Of a stretch of 64,000 nucleotides of DNA, positions 63,033 to 64,000 are shown piece by piece. Both the position numbers and the translations under genes were made by a program. Source of the DNA: Bacteroidota bacterium (lineage in GTDB: Bacteria; Bacteroidota; Bacteroidia; Bacteroidales; Paludibacteraceae). The stretch is from NCBI GenBank assembly GCA_017860295.1, contig JAFNAS010000011.1, positions 186,001 through 250,000 of the forward strand. The letters run 5' to 3'. How positions within the stretch are numbered: the stretch's first letter is position 1; each line of letters begins with the position of its first letter. The notes under the pieces were generated by a model. That model was not told the DNA's origin. It did not search any database and worked only from the letters and a program-made list of their open reading frames with translations.

Positions 63033-64000
63033 ATGTTTTTAATGATGAGTTTAATATTTGTTCTGGGCTATGTTTTTATTGCGATGGAACATCCGCTGAA
63101 AATTGATAAAACAGCGTCAGCTTTGATTATCGGCGTATTATGCTGGGTGGTCTATATGTTGGGTGCAGAGCAAATTTTATCGTTAGGTTATAGTTCTTCC
63201 TGGAGACAATTTTTGTCCCTTTACCCCAATTTGCATGGTTCGGAGGCAGTTCACACGTTTATTGCCGATTACGAGATAACGAGGCATCTTGGCGATATAT
63301 CGGAAATTTTGTTTTTTCTGCTGGGAGCTATGACCATTGTAGAGGTAATAGATCAGCATCAGGGGTTTAAGGTGATTACCGACAAAATTGAAACGACTAA
63401 TAAAGTCAAATTGTTGTGGCTCGTCGGATTTCTTACCTTTTTTCTCTCTGCATTGCTTGATAATTTGACGACTACAATTGTGATGGTAGCTTTATTGCGA
63501 AAATTAATCAACCACAAGCAAACTCGCTGGATTTTTGCGAGCATGGTTGTATTAACTGCCAATGCAGGTGGTGCTTGGTCTCCCATAGGGGATGTTACGA
63601 CCATCATGTTGTGGATTGGCGGGCAAATAACTTCTTTGAAAATCATTGAAGGAGTCTTCCTCCCGTCGTTAGCATGTGCGATTGTCCCATTGGTTATACT
63701 TTCTTTTTTTGTAAAAGGGAAAGTAGTCCGTCCGAAAAATGCGGCATCCGACAAAGAATTTTCTACACCAACCGAACGTATTGGCATATTGGTTTTAGGT
63801 GGTTTTGGATTGTTATCTGTTCCTGTTTTCAAGGCAGTTACTCATTTGCCGCCTTATTTGGGAATGTTGCTTTCGTTGGGATTAATTTGGATTATTTCCG
63901 ATATTGTTTTCAGAAATAAGCCCGATGAGATCAAGTATAAACTAAAAGTTTCTGCCGTTCTTCAGCGAGTTGATGTACCTACCGTATTGTTCTTTTTGGG
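63033..64000 (+). CDS. nhaD: NhaD-type Na+/H+ antiporter (N-terminal part)
   Basis: ATG 63033 opens a frame of 322 complete codons that runs off the right edge. It starts MFLMMSLIFVLGYVFIAMEH and continues as a polytopic membrane protein. Recognisable NhaD segments include GDISEILFFLLGAMTIVEVI, the Asp-rich helix ALLDNLTTTIVMVALL and TANAGGAWSPIGDVTTIMLW, which carry the conserved ion-binding Asp and Thr residues of the arsenite-permease/NhaD superfamily. It begins 7 nt after the ABC ATPase gene, so it may be in the same transcript. Confidence 0.88.
   Translation, partial: MFLMMSLIFVLGYVFIAMEHPLKIDKTASALIIGVLCWVVYMLGAEQILSLGYSSSWRQFLSLYPNLHGSEAVHTFIADYEITRHLGDISEILFFLLGAMTIVEVIDQHQGFKVITDKIETTNKVKLLWLVGFLTFFLSALLDNLTTTIVMVALLRKLINHKQTRWIFASMVVLTANAGGAWSPIGDVTTIMLWIGGQITSLKIIEGVFLPSLACAIVPLVILSFFVKGKVVRPKNAASDKEFSTPTERIGILVLGGFGLLSVPVFKAVTHLPPYLGMLLSLGLIWIISDIVFRNKPDEIKYKLKVSAVLQRVDVPTVLFFL

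Overview
The window looks like the chromosome of a Bacteroidota bacterium, most likely a fermentative Bacteroidales member. Supporting signs are: promoter -7 boxes of the TAnnTTTG type in front of many genes and almost no Shine-Dalgarno sequences; a complete block of menaquinone genes; a type IX secretion C-terminal sorting domain; large RHS/YD-repeat proteins with a DUF6443-like start; DUF2156, DUF5715/M15-like and many SPII lipoproteins; and housekeeping genes of Bacteroidetes type (dimeric GlyRS, HisIE fusion, ClpC, HtpG). The genus cannot be fixed from the sequence alone.

Layout. 0-8.5 kb: start of a nucleoside-type MFS permease, then menaquinone genes on the minus strand in transcription order menI, menF, a BRO-N/DinD-like gene, menD, an Ig-like lipoprotein, menB, a terminator, and a separately promoted menC-menE fusion. 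8.5-24.7 kb: an accessory region with two AT-rich gaps, a lipoprotein, a T9SS cargo protein, two giant RHS-type proteins (the first broken by a 35-nt deletion), an Rhs C-terminal domain with an HExxH motif followed by a small exported candidate immunity protein, a galactanase truncated at a palindromic element, clusters of small palindromes, a membrane-anchored protein of unknown function and a 43-nt tandem repeat array. 24.7-31.6 kb: MFS exporter and divergent AraC regulator, two aldo/keto reductases, an aminotransferase and a DUF2156 protein.

31.6-50.6 kb is mostly core: pheS, tRNA-Lys(CUU), an M15-like peptidase, clpC, an ABC-F ATPase, htpG, an AraC-GyrI regulator, a TPR protein, a Crp/Fnr regulator, the NTP pyrophosphatase, lpxH, a DUF59 protein, recX, prmC and a YycJ-type metallo-hydrolase. 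50.6-58.1 kb: a TlpA-like thioredoxin and a lipoprotein, then hisA-hisIE-thrC, an Omp85-type barrel, an exported amidase and glyS. 58.1-59.1 kb has no intact large gene. It holds a decayed inverted copy of the 3' end of the 24.7-kb MFS gene together with the same 43-nt repeats. 59.1-64 kb: murF, an O-methyltransferase, a FecCD-type permease with its ATPase, and the start of an NhaD-type antiporter.

The most interesting parts are the RHS toxin-like locus (13-22.3 kb), the menC-menE fusion with two unexpected genes inside the menaquinone operon, and the paired 43-nt repeat loci linked to copies of the same transporter gene. Functions are inferred from recognised motifs and family resemblance by reading; no database search was possible.
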